A DNA stretch of 64,000 nt, taken from assembly GCA_963763135.1 (NCBI GenBank), contig CAVXNJ010000010.1, forward strand, positions 248,001 to 312,000, read 5' to 3'. The position numbers and the translations under genes were made by a program. The notes beneath the pieces are model-generated. The model worked only from the letters and a program-made list of their open reading frames with translations, was not told the DNA's origin and did not search any database. This document shows, one piece after another, positions 44,629 through 54,145 of the stretch (position 1 is its first letter; the number at the start of each line of letters is the position of its first letter). This stretch comes from JANMZO01 sp963763135 (GTDB taxonomy: Bacteria; Actinomycetota; Acidimicrobiia; Acidimicrobiales; JANYDT01).

Positions 44629-45744
44629 TCAGCGGAACGAGAAGACCGGAGCGGCAGCCCGCTCCAGGTTTGGCAGCAAACCACGATCGCGTAGGATCGG
44701 CATCACGCCTTCACCGAACCAGTACGCCTCTTCGAGGTGCGGGTAGCCCGACAGGATGAACTCGTCGAAACCTAGTGAGTGGTACTCCGCGATCCGGTCG
44801 GCCACTTCGTCATGCGAACCGACGAGTGCCGTGCCCACACCACCACGAACCATTCCGATTCCGGCCCACACGTTGGGGTAGATCTCCATGCGTTCGGTGC
44901 CAACGGCGTTGGCCGCCAACTCAGCCTGTCGACGCTGACCGACCGATGCGGTCTTGGCAAAATCGGCCTGAGCCGCCGCCACCGATGCTTCGTCCATACC
45001 CGCGACCAGACGATCGGCCTCGGCCCATGCCTCGTCGGCGGTCGGGCGGGCGATCACGTGAAACCGGATGCCGTAGCGCAGCGTGCGCCCCGCTGCCTCG
45101 GCCAGCGAGCGCATCCGGGCCAGACGTTCCGCCACCATCGCCGGCGGTTCACCCCAGGCCAGATAAACGTCGACCTGCTCCGCGGCGACCTTCTCCGCCG
45201 CATCGGAGGCGCCACCGAAGTAGATCTCGGGAATGGGATCTGGAACCTCACGCGTCGTCGCGCCTTCGACGCGATAGTGCGTACCGTTGAAGTCGTACGG
45301 CACACCGGACCATGCGGATTTCATGATCTGCAGGAACTCGCCGGTGCGTTCGTATCGCGTGTCTTTGTCTTCCCACACGCCGAACTTCGCCAGTTCGGCC
45401 TGCTCGGCGCCGGTAACAATGTTGACCTTCAACCGGCCGCCCGAAATCCGTTGATAGGTCGACGCCATCTGCGCGGCGAGCGTCGGCGAAAGGAGGGCCG
45501 GTCGGAAGGCGACGAGGAACTTCAGTCGCTTCGTGATCCCGAGAAGTGCGGCGGTGGCCAACCACGCGTCTTCGCACCCGGTGCCACACGGGGTCAGCAC
45601 GGCGCCGTAACCAAGCTCGTCACACGCCTTCGCTATCTGAGCCAGATACCCGAGATCGGGAGGTCGGCGATGCGGAGCCGGACCACTCGGCAGTACGTCG
45701 CGAGAATCCCCGCCAGTGGGCAGGAACCAATGAATGTCGAGCAT
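44629..45744 (-). CDS. ssuD: Alkanesulfonate monooxygenase SsuD-like flavoenzyme
   Basis: A 371-residue FMN-dependent LLM enzyme that would release sulfite from alkanesulfonates. Strong SsuD blocks are IHWFLPTGGDSRDV, VLTPCGTGCEDAWLATAAL, KFLVAFRPALLSPTLAAQMA, EQVDVYLAWGEPPAMV, GIRFHVIARPTADEAW and the Gly/Arg loop before ALVG, and YPHLEEAY. The Cys of the SsuD active site appears in GTGCEDAW. Neither the SsuE reductase nor the SsuABC uptake genes are nearby. ATG 45744 matches the family start. Confidence 0.88.
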   Translation of the reverse strand: MLDIHWFLPTGGDSRDVLPSGPAPHRRPPDLGYLAQIAKACDELGYGAVLTPCGTGCEDAWLATAALLGITKRLKFLVAFRPALLSPTLAAQMASTYQRISGGRLKVNIVTGAEQAELAKFGVWEDKDTRYERTGEFLQIMKSAWSGVPYDFNGTHYRVEGATTREVPDPIPEIYFGGASDAAEKVAAEQVDVYLAWGEPPAMVAERLARMRSLAEAAGRTLRYGIRFHVIARPTADEAWAEADRLVAGMDEASVAAAQADFAKTASVGQRRQAELAANAVGTERMEIYPNVWAGIGMVRGGVGTALVGSHDEVADRIAEYHSLGFDEFILSGYPHLEEAYWFGEGVMPILRDRGLLPNLERAAAPVFSFR

Positions 45745-45825
45745 TCGTGGAGCATACCGGCCGCTGCTCAGCCCCTCAGCACCCGCGATCTGCGCCGGTC
45801 GGTGCGTTTGTGACATCCTGCTCGC

Positions 45826-46770
45826 ATGGACATCCAGAACCTGCTCGATCCGGAAATTGTCGACGCGATCAACGCCATGCCGATGCCGACATTGACGAAT
45901 GAGTCGCTTCCCGTGATGCGAGCGCAGCGTAAAGCCCAGGCTGAGGCGGCGAATCTGTCAGACGAGGTCACTCGCACGGACATCACGGTCCCCGGCTTCG
46001 AAGGTGGCCCCGAAGTGCGGCTCCGCATCAGCCGTCCGGCCGGTTCGAGCACGACCGAGTCGCGTGGCTGTCTCTACTGGGTACATGGCGGCGGCTACGT
46101 AAGCGGCCTACCCGAGCAGAACGATCCGATGTTCGATCATCTGTGCCGCAATCTCGGCTGCGTCGGCGTTTCCGTGCAGTATCGCCTGTCGCCGGAGACG
46201 CCCTATCCGGGCGGGCTTCACGATTGCTATGCGGGCTTACAGTATACGTTTGCCCATGCCAGCGAACTTGGCATCGACCCACGGCGGATTGGCATCGGGG
46301 GCGCCAGCGCGGGTGGAGGACTCGCAGCCGGTCTCGGACTGTTCGCTCGTGATCGCAACGAGATCAAGGTCGCGTTTCAGTACCTGATCTACCCGATGAT
46401 CGACGACCGCCAGGTCACCGTGTCGAGTTCGTGGGAAGTGCCGATCTGGCCACCGAGGTCGAATACGTTCGGGTGGAAGGCCTACCTCGGCGAGCTCCAC
46501 GGATCCGACGCCATTCCGGTCTACGCCGCGCCGACCCGGGCGACCGACCTCAGTGGGCTCCCACCGACGTACCTCTTGGTCGGGACACTCGACGGGTTCC
46601 ACGACGAAGACGTCGACTACGCCATGCGGCTGAACCACGCCGGGGTTCCAACGGAGCTTCACGTCTACCCCGGAGCCCCACACGGTTTCGACGCATTCCT
46701 TCCCGGAACCGCCCTCTCCCGACGCGCCCGGGTGGCATCCGACGACTGGCTCCGCCGCATGCTCGGCTAA
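45826..46770 (+). CDS. Alpha/beta hydrolase, hormone-sensitive lipase group
   Basis: A 314-residue esterase-type hydrolase. The oxyanion motif HGGG is at 87-90, the nucleophile Ser161 lies in GASAGG, Asp257 in LDGFHDED and His287 in PHGFD, giving a complete triad. The group hydrolyses short to medium esters. It is divergent from ssuD by 81 bases. Confidence 0.9.
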   Translation: MDIQNLLDPEIVDAINAMPMPTLTNESLPVMRAQRKAQAEAANLSDEVTRTDITVPGFEGGPEVRLRISRPAGSSTTESRGCLYWVHGGGYVSGLPEQNDPMFDHLCRNLGCVGVSVQYRLSPETPYPGGLHDCYAGLQYTFAHASELGIDPRRIGIGGASAGGGLAAGLGLFARDRNEIKVAFQYLIYPMIDDRQVTVSSSWEVPIWPPRSNTFGWKAYLGELHGSDAIPVYAAPTRATDLSGLPPTYLLVGTLDGFHDEDVDYAMRLNHAGVPTELHVYPGAPHGFDAFLPGTALSRRARVASDDWLRRMLG

Positions 46771-46863
46771 TTGGCCCGAAGTCACACGTTGCGACAGTCA
46801 CAGGTCGCCTCGGTCACACGCGGCGCCATGGCCTACGGGGCGGACATGGTGGACAATGGAGCC

Positions 46864-47844
46864 ATGGGATCAGAAGGCACGGCAAAAATGACCGAATGGC
46901 TGGAGCATCTCTGGGCGACCCCCGTTGCCGCCAGACTTACTCGCTTCGAGGTTGCCAAGGGCACGGAACTCTTTCGCGAAGGGGAGCCGGGCGATTTCTT
47001 CCTGGTGGTGGTGGAAGGTGAGGCCGACGTGCAGCGCCATGGCAATCACATCACCACGGTCGGTGCGGGCTCGGTGCTTGGCGAACTCGCCCTGCTGACC
47101 GGAGACATGCGGTCGACGACCGTGATTACGCGCACGCCGCTCGTGAGTTTCCGGGGCAACGGGCACGACTTCATGGACCTCCTCGAGTACGACCCCGTTC
47201 GCGAGCATTTCACCCATCTCGCCGCGTCGCGTCTGGCGGAGAACGTAGAACCCGTCCCGTTCGCCGGTCGCAACGGCTTCAACGGCGAACTACGGCCGTT
47301 GCTCCCCACCGACCGTCAGGCCTATATCGAACTCCTCGGAAAGCTATCCCCGGCATCGCGTCGCAAGCGGTTCTTCAGCGCCGCGCAGCCGAGCGAACGG
47401 CTCATCGAGTACCTGCTGAACATCGATTTCGTCGACCACTTCGCCTGGGTCGTGCTCGACACCTCCACCACGCCGCACTCCGGCTGCGGTATCGCCCGGT
47501 TCATCCGCAATTCCGAAAACCCGCACAGCGCTGAGGTGGCGTTCTCGGTTATCGATGCCATGCAGGGTCAGGGGCTCGGGACGATCATGCTCGGCGCGTT
47601 GGCCGTTGCCGCCGATGCTGCGGGAATCACCACCTTTACCGCCGAGGTGCTCGACGACAACATGCCGATGCGGAAGGTGTTCCAGAAAGCGAGCCCGACC
47701 TGGAGTCGCCCGGAGCCCGGGGTCGTCAAGGCGGTGTTCTCCGTTGCCGATGCGGAAGCGACACTGGATCCCGAACTACACCGCGCGCTTACTAATTCCA
47801 CGCACGGGATTGGTGTCACTGCGGCGACCGCACTGCGTTTGTAG
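46864..47844 (+). CDS. cAMP-binding GNAT lysine acetyltransferase (Mt-Pat/Rv0998-like)
   Basis: A protein of about 326 residues joining a cyclic-nucleotide-binding domain (about 10-120) to a GNAT acetyltransferase (about 140-300). VLGELALLTGDMRSTTV is the phosphate-binding cassette. VDHFAWVVLD, AEVAFSVIDAMQGQGLGT and DNMPMRKVF match mycobacterial Pat, which acetylates acyl-CoA synthetases under cAMP control; the Glu of AEVAF is its catalytic base. The C-terminal 30 residues are extra. The start is uncertain: ATG codons at 46828, 46846, 46864 and 46888 are possible. Confidence 0.85.
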   Translation: MGSEGTAKMTEWLEHLWATPVAARLTRFEVAKGTELFREGEPGDFFLVVVEGEADVQRHGNHITTVGAGSVLGELALLTGDMRSTTVITRTPLVSFRGNGHDFMDLLEYDPVREHFTHLAASRLAENVEPVPFAGRNGFNGELRPLLPTDRQAYIELLGKLSPASRRKRFFSAAQPSERLIEYLLNIDFVDHFAWVVLDTSTTPHSGCGIARFIRNSENPHSAEVAFSVIDAMQGQGLGTIMLGALAVAADAAGITTFTAEVLDDNMPMRKVFQKASPTWSRPEPGVVKAVFSVADAEATLDPELHRALTNSTHGIGVTAATALRL

Positions 47845-47865
47845 CGCGATCGCGGTCAGCGGCGG

Positions 47866-49137
47866 TCAGATTGGCTTCGGTTTCGGATCCAACACCCGCA
47901 ACCGGTCGAATCGAATCGCCGACCAGATGTGGAACATCAAGAACACCGCTGCAGCGATCCCGGCCGAGGCTTGAATCGACGTGAGGTCGGCCACGACGCC
48001 AAGCAGAAGCGATCCGAGCGCTGAACCGAGGAAGAACATCTGCATGTACACGCCCATCACCCGCCCGCGGTAATTCTCGTCAACCTGCATCTGGACCGAG
48101 GTGTTGAGAGCTGTCCCCCCCACGCTGTTGGCTACGCCAGCGATGGCAAACGCGAGTATGCCGATCCAGAAGTTGCCGGTAAGGAGCAGCACCAGGTCGG
48201 CCACCACCCACGCCACCAGCGCAGAACGAACCTGAATCGAGTTCTTGGCGTTTCGCGCGAGGGTGCCGAGTAGGACCACCCCGATGACGCCTCCGAGCCC
48301 AAAGCCGCCGATCAAGGTGCCGTTGTCACTGGAGCGGTGATGGAACTGGTCCCGCGCCATGGCCGGAGCAAGCGTCGTGAGTCCGAACCCGAACGCCGCG
48401 TTCACAAACGATGCGATTGGCGCGTACTTCAAGCCCGGGTGCGCACTGATGTACTTCCAACCGTCGGCCACATCGCCGAGAGCTTTGCGGAGGCCAAGCG
48501 GCTCCCGCTTTACGGTCAGCTTCGATTCACCGTCGGATACCACCGCGAGCACTGCGATGATCACGAGATACGAAATCGCGTTCACCATGAAGCACGCCGA
48601 TGCCCCGGCCGTCTTCAAGGTCACGGCCCCCAGAATCGGCCCGACCGCGCGGGCCGTGGCGAACTGCATCGAGTTGAGGCGGATGGCCGCCGACATCTCG
48701 CTTCTGGGGACCAGGCTCGGGATGAAGCTCTGCCATACCGGCATGTTGAGTCCGGACCCGATCGATCCGACGACGAGCAGGGGCAACAACTTGGCGATCG
48801 TCGGATTACCGAAGGTCCATAGAGCCCAGAGCGAGAGAGCGGAGACCATCTGCAGGACCTGCGTGCCGGCCAACACGATCCGTCGGGGGTAGCGGTCAGC
48901 CAACATTCCGCCTGGTGTGTTCGCGAGCATCGCGACAAACATGCCCACGAACGCCGAGATGCCCAGCCAGGTTTTGGAGTCGGTGATCTCGAATACGGCG
49001 AACGGCACTGCGATCGACTGCATCCACGAGCCGGCATTCGACACGATCGCCGCAAGAAAGAAGCGCCTGAAGTTGACGTGTCGCATCGGCACCCACATGC
49101 TCGCCGGTGGGGCGGGCGCATGGGTCGTGGCGGCCAT
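47866..49137 (-). CDS. MFS transporter (EntS-like, MFS_3)
   Basis: A 423-residue major facilitator with twelve predicted helices. FRRFFLAAIVSNAGSWMQSIAVPFAVFEIT starts helix 1, and the loop GGMLADRYPRRIVL is the MFS signature between helices 2 and 3. Relatives export siderophores or drugs. The central loop of about 40 residues (205-245) is long. It is convergent with the Pat-like gene, 21 bases apart. Confidence 0.88.
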   Translation of the reverse strand: MAATTHAPAPPASMWVPMRHVNFRRFFLAAIVSNAGSWMQSIAVPFAVFEITDSKTWLGISAFVGMFVAMLANTPGGMLADRYPRRIVLAGTQVLQMVSALSLWALWTFGNPTIAKLLPLLVVGSIGSGLNMPVWQSFIPSLVPRSEMSAAIRLNSMQFATARAVGPILGAVTLKTAGASACFMVNAISYLVIIAVLAVVSDGESKLTVKREPLGLRKALGDVADGWKYISAHPGLKYAPIASFVNAAFGFGLTTLAPAMARDQFHHRSSDNGTLIGGFGLGGVIGVVLLGTLARNAKNSIQVRSALVAWVVADLVLLLTGNFWIGILAFAIAGVANSVGGTALNTSVQMQVDENYRGRVMGVYMQMFFLGSALGSLLLGVVADLTSIQASAGIAAAVFLMFHIWSAIRFDRLRVLDPKPKPI

Positions 49138-49221
49138 CGGATCGATCGTAAACGCTAGCGGCCCGCAAACCCAGTCTGTTTCCTGTAGCTCCCCTCAGCT
49201 AAACCAGCGACCGCCCCGCGA

Positions 49222-50127
49222 TTATTTGAAGGCGGCGAACAACTCCGTGAGGGCTTTGGCCTGCCCGCCGGTCGTCGAACTGGGCACAACGATCGGTGTC
49301 GTGACACCAGCGTCGAACCAGCGCTCAACGCCATCGCGCACATCGGATGCCGAACCGTAGAGCGTGGTCTGGCTCAGCCAGCGATCGGTCATGAGACCCG
49401 GGATCGCGTCGCGGTCACCGCGCTCGATGGCCGCACCGATGGCGTCCATCTCCTCCGAGAAGCCGTTGTCGTGCCAGTAGTTGCGATAGTTGGGAAGGCT
49501 GACATACATCGTGAGTGTCTTGCGGCAAACAGCGGCCGCGGCCTCACGGTCATCGTCGATAACCGTCGGAACCATGTCACCGACGAAGAACTTCTCCCGG
49601 CGATCAGCCGGAATCGTGTGAAGTTGCGACGGCATCGCCGAGCGGGCGGCGTTGGCCCACACTGCCCCGTCGGCCACTTCGATAGCCAGGTCGAGCATCT
49701 TCTGACGCATGGTGGCAAGCACGATCGGGGGCAACGCCCCGACCTGCTTCTCGGCGGCGCGCATCGCAGCAACATATGCGCGCATATCGCTAAGCGGTGT
49801 GGCCCGTTCCACCTTCATGCGGTCGAGCACTGGACCATGACTCACGCCGATTCCCATGCGAAAACGGCCCTTGCTGAGCTCGTGAAGATGTGCCGCCTGG
49901 GTCGCCAACTGGACCGGGTGCTGGAAGTAGATCGGCTGAATGGAGGTACCGATCTCGAGCGTTGTTGTGGCGTGCGCGATCGACAGCGACAGACCCATCG
50001 CATCGCCGAAGCTCGGGCAGTAGACGCCTTTGAACCCGAGCCGTTCCGCTTCAACGGCAGCGTCGATAACGATCTGCCGCTTTCCGGGCGAAGCGGCAAG
50101 GGACAGCGAAGGCATGCGGGCAGTCAT
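49222..50127 (-). CDS. LLM-class F420-dependent oxidoreductase
   Basis: A 301-residue luciferase-like enzyme. FKGVYCPSFGDAMGLSLSIA, LEIGTSIQPIYFQHP, HELSKGRFRMGIGVSHGP and PIVLATMRQKMLDLAIEVADGAVW mark the mycobacterial-type F420 branch. ATG 50127 begins the likely first strand. It is divergent from another LLM gene at 50217, with 89 bases between. Confidence 0.84.
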   Translation of the reverse strand: MTARMPSLSLAASPGKRQIVIDAAVEAERLGFKGVYCPSFGDAMGLSLSIAHATTTLEIGTSIQPIYFQHPVQLATQAAHLHELSKGRFRMGIGVSHGPVLDRMKVERATPLSDMRAYVAAMRAAEKQVGALPPIVLATMRQKMLDLAIEVADGAVWANAARSAMPSQLHTIPADRREKFFVGDMVPTVIDDDREAAAAVCRKTLTMYVSLPNYRNYWHDNGFSEEMDAIGAAIERGDRDAIPGLMTDRWLSQTTLYGSASDVRDGVERWFDAGVTTPIVVPSSTTGGQAKALTELFAAFK

Positions 50128-50216
50128 ACTCTGACCGTACAGGGGAAGCGTCGGTGCGAGCCAATGCGGCGCCCGGTTGTCCCGATGCCGGTTCACCGCC
50201 GTGCCATGCTCAGAGC

Positions 50217-51095
50217 ATGACCTCATTTGGAGTTATGTTCCGCCGCAACTACGAACCCGAACTGTTGGCCGACTACGCCCGCAAAACCGAAGCAGCCGGC
50301 TTCGACGAACTCTGGGTCGTCGAGGACCTTGGCTTCCACGGTGCGTTCAGCCAGTGCGCCGCAGCGCTGGCCGTTACCGAAACGCTCAAGGTCGGGCTCG
50401 GCATAGCTCCCGCCGTCGTGCGTAACGCGGCGTTTCTTGCCATGGAGTGGGCTACGACGGCGCGCATGTTCCCGGGCCGGTTCCACATGGGCCTGGGCCA
50501 TGGCGTGGACTTCTGGATCGATCAGGTCGGCGAAACCCCGTCGTCGTGGATGGCGTCGCTCGAGGAGATTACGGTTTCCGCGAAACGCCTGGTGGCCGGT
50601 GAACGCGTCACCATGGACGGTAAGCATGTCCATCTCAAAGACGTAGAGCTGGTCCACCCGGTTTCCGGTGAGCAGCCGCCGATCTCCTTCGGGGTCCGGC
50701 AGCCGAAGTCGATGGCCCTGGCCGGTCGCGTGGCCGATGGCGTCATCCTGGCTGAGTGCTCAGGTCCGGCGTACGTGGCCGAGACCCGCCGGACAATCGG
50801 GCCCGATGCGCATCTCACCGTCTTCATGAACGCGACCCCGAACGTCGAGGCGGCGCGGGCCGAAGTCGACACCCGAATCGCCCAGGGCCGCTTTGCCAGC
50901 CAGATGAAGATCTACGAGGGGACCGACGTCAACCTCTACTCCGAGATCCTGATCACCGGTGACCCGTCGACGTGGCTGGACAAGGCCCAGCGTTGGATCG
51001 ACGCAGGTGCTGACTCCATCATCTGGGTTCCGCTCATGACCGAACCGCCCGAGGCGCTCGACGTGTTCGTCGAAGCCCTGCACGCTCGCGACTGA
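50217..51095 (+). CDS. LLM-class F420-dependent oxidoreductase
   Basis: A 292-residue luciferase-like enzyme. SFGVMFRRNYEPELLADYA, ELWVVEDLGFHGAFSQCAAAL, RMFPGRFHMGLGHGVDFWI and QPPISFGVRQPKSMALAG define the family. It is clearly different from the neighbour at 49222, so the pair is not a recent duplication. It is convergent with the phosphotransferase gene. Confidence 0.86.
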   Translation: MTSFGVMFRRNYEPELLADYARKTEAAGFDELWVVEDLGFHGAFSQCAAALAVTETLKVGLGIAPAVVRNAAFLAMEWATTARMFPGRFHMGLGHGVDFWIDQVGETPSSWMASLEEITVSAKRLVAGERVTMDGKHVHLKDVELVHPVSGEQPPISFGVRQPKSMALAGRVADGVILAECSGPAYVAETRRTIGPDAHLTVFMNATPNVEAARAEVDTRIAQGRFASQMKIYEGTDVNLYSEILITGDPSTWLDKAQRWIDAGADSIIWVPLMTEPPEALDVFVEALHARD

Positions 51096-51119
51096 CCGCC
51101 AACGCCAACCGGCAAAGCG

Positions 51120-52199
51120 CTAGTCGCGCACGAAGCCGAGGGGCACCGCGGCAGCGATTGCCTTGCTGAGTGATTCGTCGCGTCCCGCGGCAAGTCCGAC
51201 GAGATCGACGCCTTCGCTGCTCTTCTGCCCCTGGTAGTACCGGGCCAGCACCCCGTCGATGATGCAGACCGTCTTCCAATGGTTGAACGACACGTAAAAG
51301 CCGATGTTCGACAGATCAACACCTGTGCGGGTCGCGTAACGCTCCAACATCTCCTCACCGCTCGGGTACCCGGGGGCCAGCGACGGCTTCACCCCGCGGC
51401 CGCTCACTTCGCCGCGAACACCCCAGGCATTGATGGCGTAGGCGAGGTCGGCAAGAGGATCACCCAGGGTTGAGATCTCCCAGTCGATTACGGCGGCGAC
51501 GCGACCCTGCTTGTTCGAGACGCAGTTGTGGAGGCCATAATCACCGTGAACAACGCGGGCCGGGCCTTGCTCCGGGGTTCGATCGGCGAGGAACTGGTGA
51601 AGCTTCGCGACGTTGGGTTCCTCGATGGTCTTCGACGCATCCCACGAGGCACGCCAACGCTTCAGCTGGCGACCGACGTACGCGTCGGGTCGTCCGAGAT
51701 CGCTGAGCCCGACCTCATCCGGATCGAGCGCGTGGAGATCGGCGAGTACATCCATGAAGTGGAACCCGTGGTCCCGTCGAAGCGCCTCGGGGATCTGACC
51801 TTCGACCTGCTCCGCGGTGTACAGCGAAATGCCCTCAACGGCACGCATCGCGTAGAAGAGGGACCCGGTGACGCTCTTGTCATCGCAGAACGCCAGCGGC
51901 TCAGCGACGGGGACGGCGGTCGGCCATAGCGCAGTCATGACTTTGAATTCACGACCCATGTCGTGGGCACTCGGCAACAACTCACCCTGCGGTGGTCGGC
52001 GCACGACGATGGACTCGCCGTTGGCGTCGGTGACTTTGTACGTGAGGTTCGAGTGTCCCCCAGCGAGTTTCACCCACGTGAGAGGTGTGGCAAGCCATGC
52101 GATCTGCGATTGGAGCCAGGGAACGACGCGTTCCAGGTCGAACCCGGCCGGGCTCTCAACCGGGGCATCGGTGGTTCCGGGGGTGGCGTCTGCGCTCAT
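51120..52199 (-). CDS. Phosphotransferase family protein (APH/ACAD10-like)
   Basis: A 359-residue kinase-fold protein of the aminoglycoside-phosphotransferase superfamily. AGGHSNLTYKVTDANGESIVVRRPP is the N-lobe with its Lys/Arg region, VVHGDYGLHNCVSN is the catalytic loop with Asp, and VAAVIDWEISTLGDPLADLAY carries the metal-binding Asp. Such proteins often accompany acyl-CoA dehydrogenases in fatty-acid and sterol catabolism, where they may phosphorylate hydroxyacyl-CoA; that role is inferred from family context. Confidence 0.87.
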   Translation of the reverse strand: MSADATPGTTDAPVESPAGFDLERVVPWLQSQIAWLATPLTWVKLAGGHSNLTYKVTDANGESIVVRRPPQGELLPSAHDMGREFKVMTALWPTAVPVAEPLAFCDDKSVTGSLFYAMRAVEGISLYTAEQVEGQIPEALRRDHGFHFMDVLADLHALDPDEVGLSDLGRPDAYVGRQLKRWRASWDASKTIEEPNVAKLHQFLADRTPEQGPARVVHGDYGLHNCVSNKQGRVAAVIDWEISTLGDPLADLAYAINAWGVRGEVSGRGVKPSLAPGYPSGEEMLERYATRTGVDLSNIGFYVSFNHWKTVCIIDGVLARYYQGQKSSEGVDLVGLAAGRDESLSKAIAAAVPLGFVRD

Positions 52200-52297
52200 G
52201 TCCTGTAGTTGAGCACGACGACCCCCGAATTTTCCAACACACCGCGAAAAGCCACCACTGGATGGCCGGCCGGATCGAGGATGGGTAACGTTCGCGG

Positions 52298-53098
52298 ATG
52301 ATTGAAGACCTGAACGGACGCGTTGCGGTAATAACTGGTGGCGCTAGTGGAATCGGACGCGCTATCGCCGTAGCGTGCCAAGCAGCTGGCATGACGGTGG
52401 TGATTGCGGATGTCGAAGCCGACGCACTCGCTCGAACCGTCGAGGAGCTGCGCGTTGAAGGTGTGGTGACCGACGTTACCGATCCTGGGTCGGTCGAACA
52501 TTTGGCGGCGACGGTCGTCGAACGCTTCGGCACCTGCGACCTGCTCTGCAACAACGCGGGTGTGGGCGGTCACGGAACAATTGCGGAGCAGACGCTCAAC
52601 GATTGGAACTGGGTGTTCGATGTGAACCTGCGCGGCGTCGTGCACGTGCTCCACACGTTCCTGCCGATCCTTCGGGCCAACCCGCGCGGTGCCCACATGG
52701 TGAACACGGCATCTATCGCCGGCCTCACCGCGGTCGTCAGCGGTCCTTATACGGCGACAAAGTATGCGGTCGTAGGGATTTCCGAGACGCTCCGCACCGA
52801 ACTGGCCGGTACGAGTGTCGGTGTCAGCGTGTTGTGTCCGGGGCTCGTCAATACCCGGATCGCAAGAAGCGAGCGGAACCGCCCGAGTTCGCTCGCCAAC
52901 GCTGACACGACCAAGCGGACAAGAAAATGGGACCTGCCAATGGACACCCCACCGAAGGTCCTCGACCCGTCGGATGTCGCCGCCATGGTGCTGCACGCGG
53001 TCAGACACGACGAGTTCTGGATCGTCACCGATCCCAGCCTGCTCGCGCTTTCGTGGCCCCGATACGAAGAGCTTCGGGTTATTGCGTTCGGCGCGTAG
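52298..53098 (+). CDS. SDR-family oxidoreductase
   Basis: A 266-residue classical short-chain dehydrogenase/reductase. TGGASGIGRAIA binds NAD(P), NNAGVGG is the structural motif, and NTASIAG with YTATKYA gives the Ser-Tyr-Lys triad. An Asp at the end of the second strand (VIADVEAD) suggests NAD preference. Substrate unknown. It is divergent from the phosphotransferase gene by 98 bases. Confidence 0.9.
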   Translation: MIEDLNGRVAVITGGASGIGRAIAVACQAAGMTVVIADVEADALARTVEELRVEGVVTDVTDPGSVEHLAATVVERFGTCDLLCNNAGVGGHGTIAEQTLNDWNWVFDVNLRGVVHVLHTFLPILRANPRGAHMVNTASIAGLTAVVSGPYTATKYAVVGISETLRTELAGTSVGVSVLCPGLVNTRIARSERNRPSSLANADTTKRTRKWDLPMDTPPKVLDPSDVAAMVLHAVRHDEFWIVTDPSLLALSWPRYEELRVIAFGA

Positions 53099-53113
53099 TG
53101 CCGCCTCGCATCA

Positions 53114-53153
53114 CGCCTTGATCACGGACACGTCGCCTTGATCACGGACACGT
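53114..53153. repeat. Tandem 20-bp duplication
   Basis: CGCCTTGATCACGGACACGT occurs twice without change, at 53114-53133 and 53134-53153, just after the SDR stop. Confidence 0.9.
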
Positions 53154-53165
53154 CGCTAGTGGGCT

Positions 53166-53191
53166 CATAGCGTCTCCCCTCAGACGCTATG
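53166..53191. terminator. 10-bp hairpin between convergent genes
   Basis: CATAGCGTCT at 53166-53175 pairs exactly with AGACGCTATG at 53182-53191 over a six-base loop. It sits in the 147-base gap between the SDR gene and the convergent DinB-type gene. There is no T run, so termination in either direction is a reasonable guess only. Confidence 0.55.
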
Positions 53192-53245
53192 GGCGACCTG
53201 TCCTGCAACAGATACCTTGCGACAACTCTTCTGCCAGGTGTCCTG

Positions 53246-54025
53246 CTACATCGTGAACGCTAGATGCCGAGCGGCATGCGCACCTAACTCGGCATCGCCG
53301 GACCAGGAAATTCGCCCGTCGGCGATGGGCAGCTCGGGATCGATGCGACCGCAGGCCAACAGCATGAATGTCAAGAGGTCGGTGTTCAACGTGACGTCCG
53401 GTGTTGGCAGTTCCTCGACCCGGGCGGCGCGACCGTTCACCTTCGCCATGATCCGACGCGTGACCGGACCGGTCACCTCGATCGCGATTCCCTGGCCATC
53501 GGACAAACCGATCTTCTTCCCAGCGATGAACCCGATCGAACCGTGGACTTCGTCGAGGGCCATCTCGGCTGCGGGGCCGCCATCGTCGCCGGGCATGTGC
53601 AGCGGAACCCGGATGTCGCGTTCGTGAACCCACATGTCGAATTCGCGTATCGCCATGAAGCGGCCGTACGTCCCGGGGCCGACGGGAGTCAGCGATGAAA
53701 CCGCGAATTCTTCGTCGGTCATCGCGTCAAGCTCAGCTATTCGCTGGCTTGTCACGGTTCGATACTTCTCCGCCAGGGCCATTGGATCGAGATCTCCGAG
53801 TTCGGCGGCGATGCGGGGCATGGCGTTGAACGGCGAATCCTGTCCGGGTCGCCAACCGAGAAGGGCGGTTTCGATCATCGTCACGTGCAGAACGACACCC
53901 TGCACGGTCCACGCCGGGCAGAGCGACTGCGCGATCCACTGCTCCGGCGTCAGGCGGTCGACGACCGAACCGAATGAGGTGAAGACGGTGCGGAGGTTGT
54001 TGCGGATTTCGGTGGCGGTGCTCAT
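53246..54025 (-). CDS. Maleylpyruvate isomerase/DinB-family, mycothiol-dependent type
   Basis: A 259-residue protein with the MDMPI_N/DinB four-helix fold. LTPEQWIAQSLCPAWTVQGVVLHVTMIE and REFDMWVHERDIR supply the metal-binding His residues. The C-terminal part from about 165 is the SCP-like MDMPI_C domain. Family members use mycothiol for isomerisation or conjugation, which fits the ino1 gene in this window. The exact reaction is unknown. Confidence 0.84.
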   Translation of the reverse strand: MSTATEIRNNLRTVFTSFGSVVDRLTPEQWIAQSLCPAWTVQGVVLHVTMIETALLGWRPGQDSPFNAMPRIAAELGDLDPMALAEKYRTVTSQRIAELDAMTDEEFAVSSLTPVGPGTYGRFMAIREFDMWVHERDIRVPLHMPGDDGGPAAEMALDEVHGSIGFIAGKKIGLSDGQGIAIEVTGPVTRRIMAKVNGRAARVEELPTPDVTLNTDLLTFMLLACGRIDPELPIADGRISWSGDAELGAHAARHLAFTM

Positions 54026-54145
54026 CAGCAGGGCTCCCTGGTGGGTTCGTGGGCGGTGGCGTCAGCGATCGCTGAGATGCGATGACACAGCGACTGTGCC
54101 ACAACTGGCACTGTCGCTGCCAAAAGGAGCGTCGTCCTCCGGATG

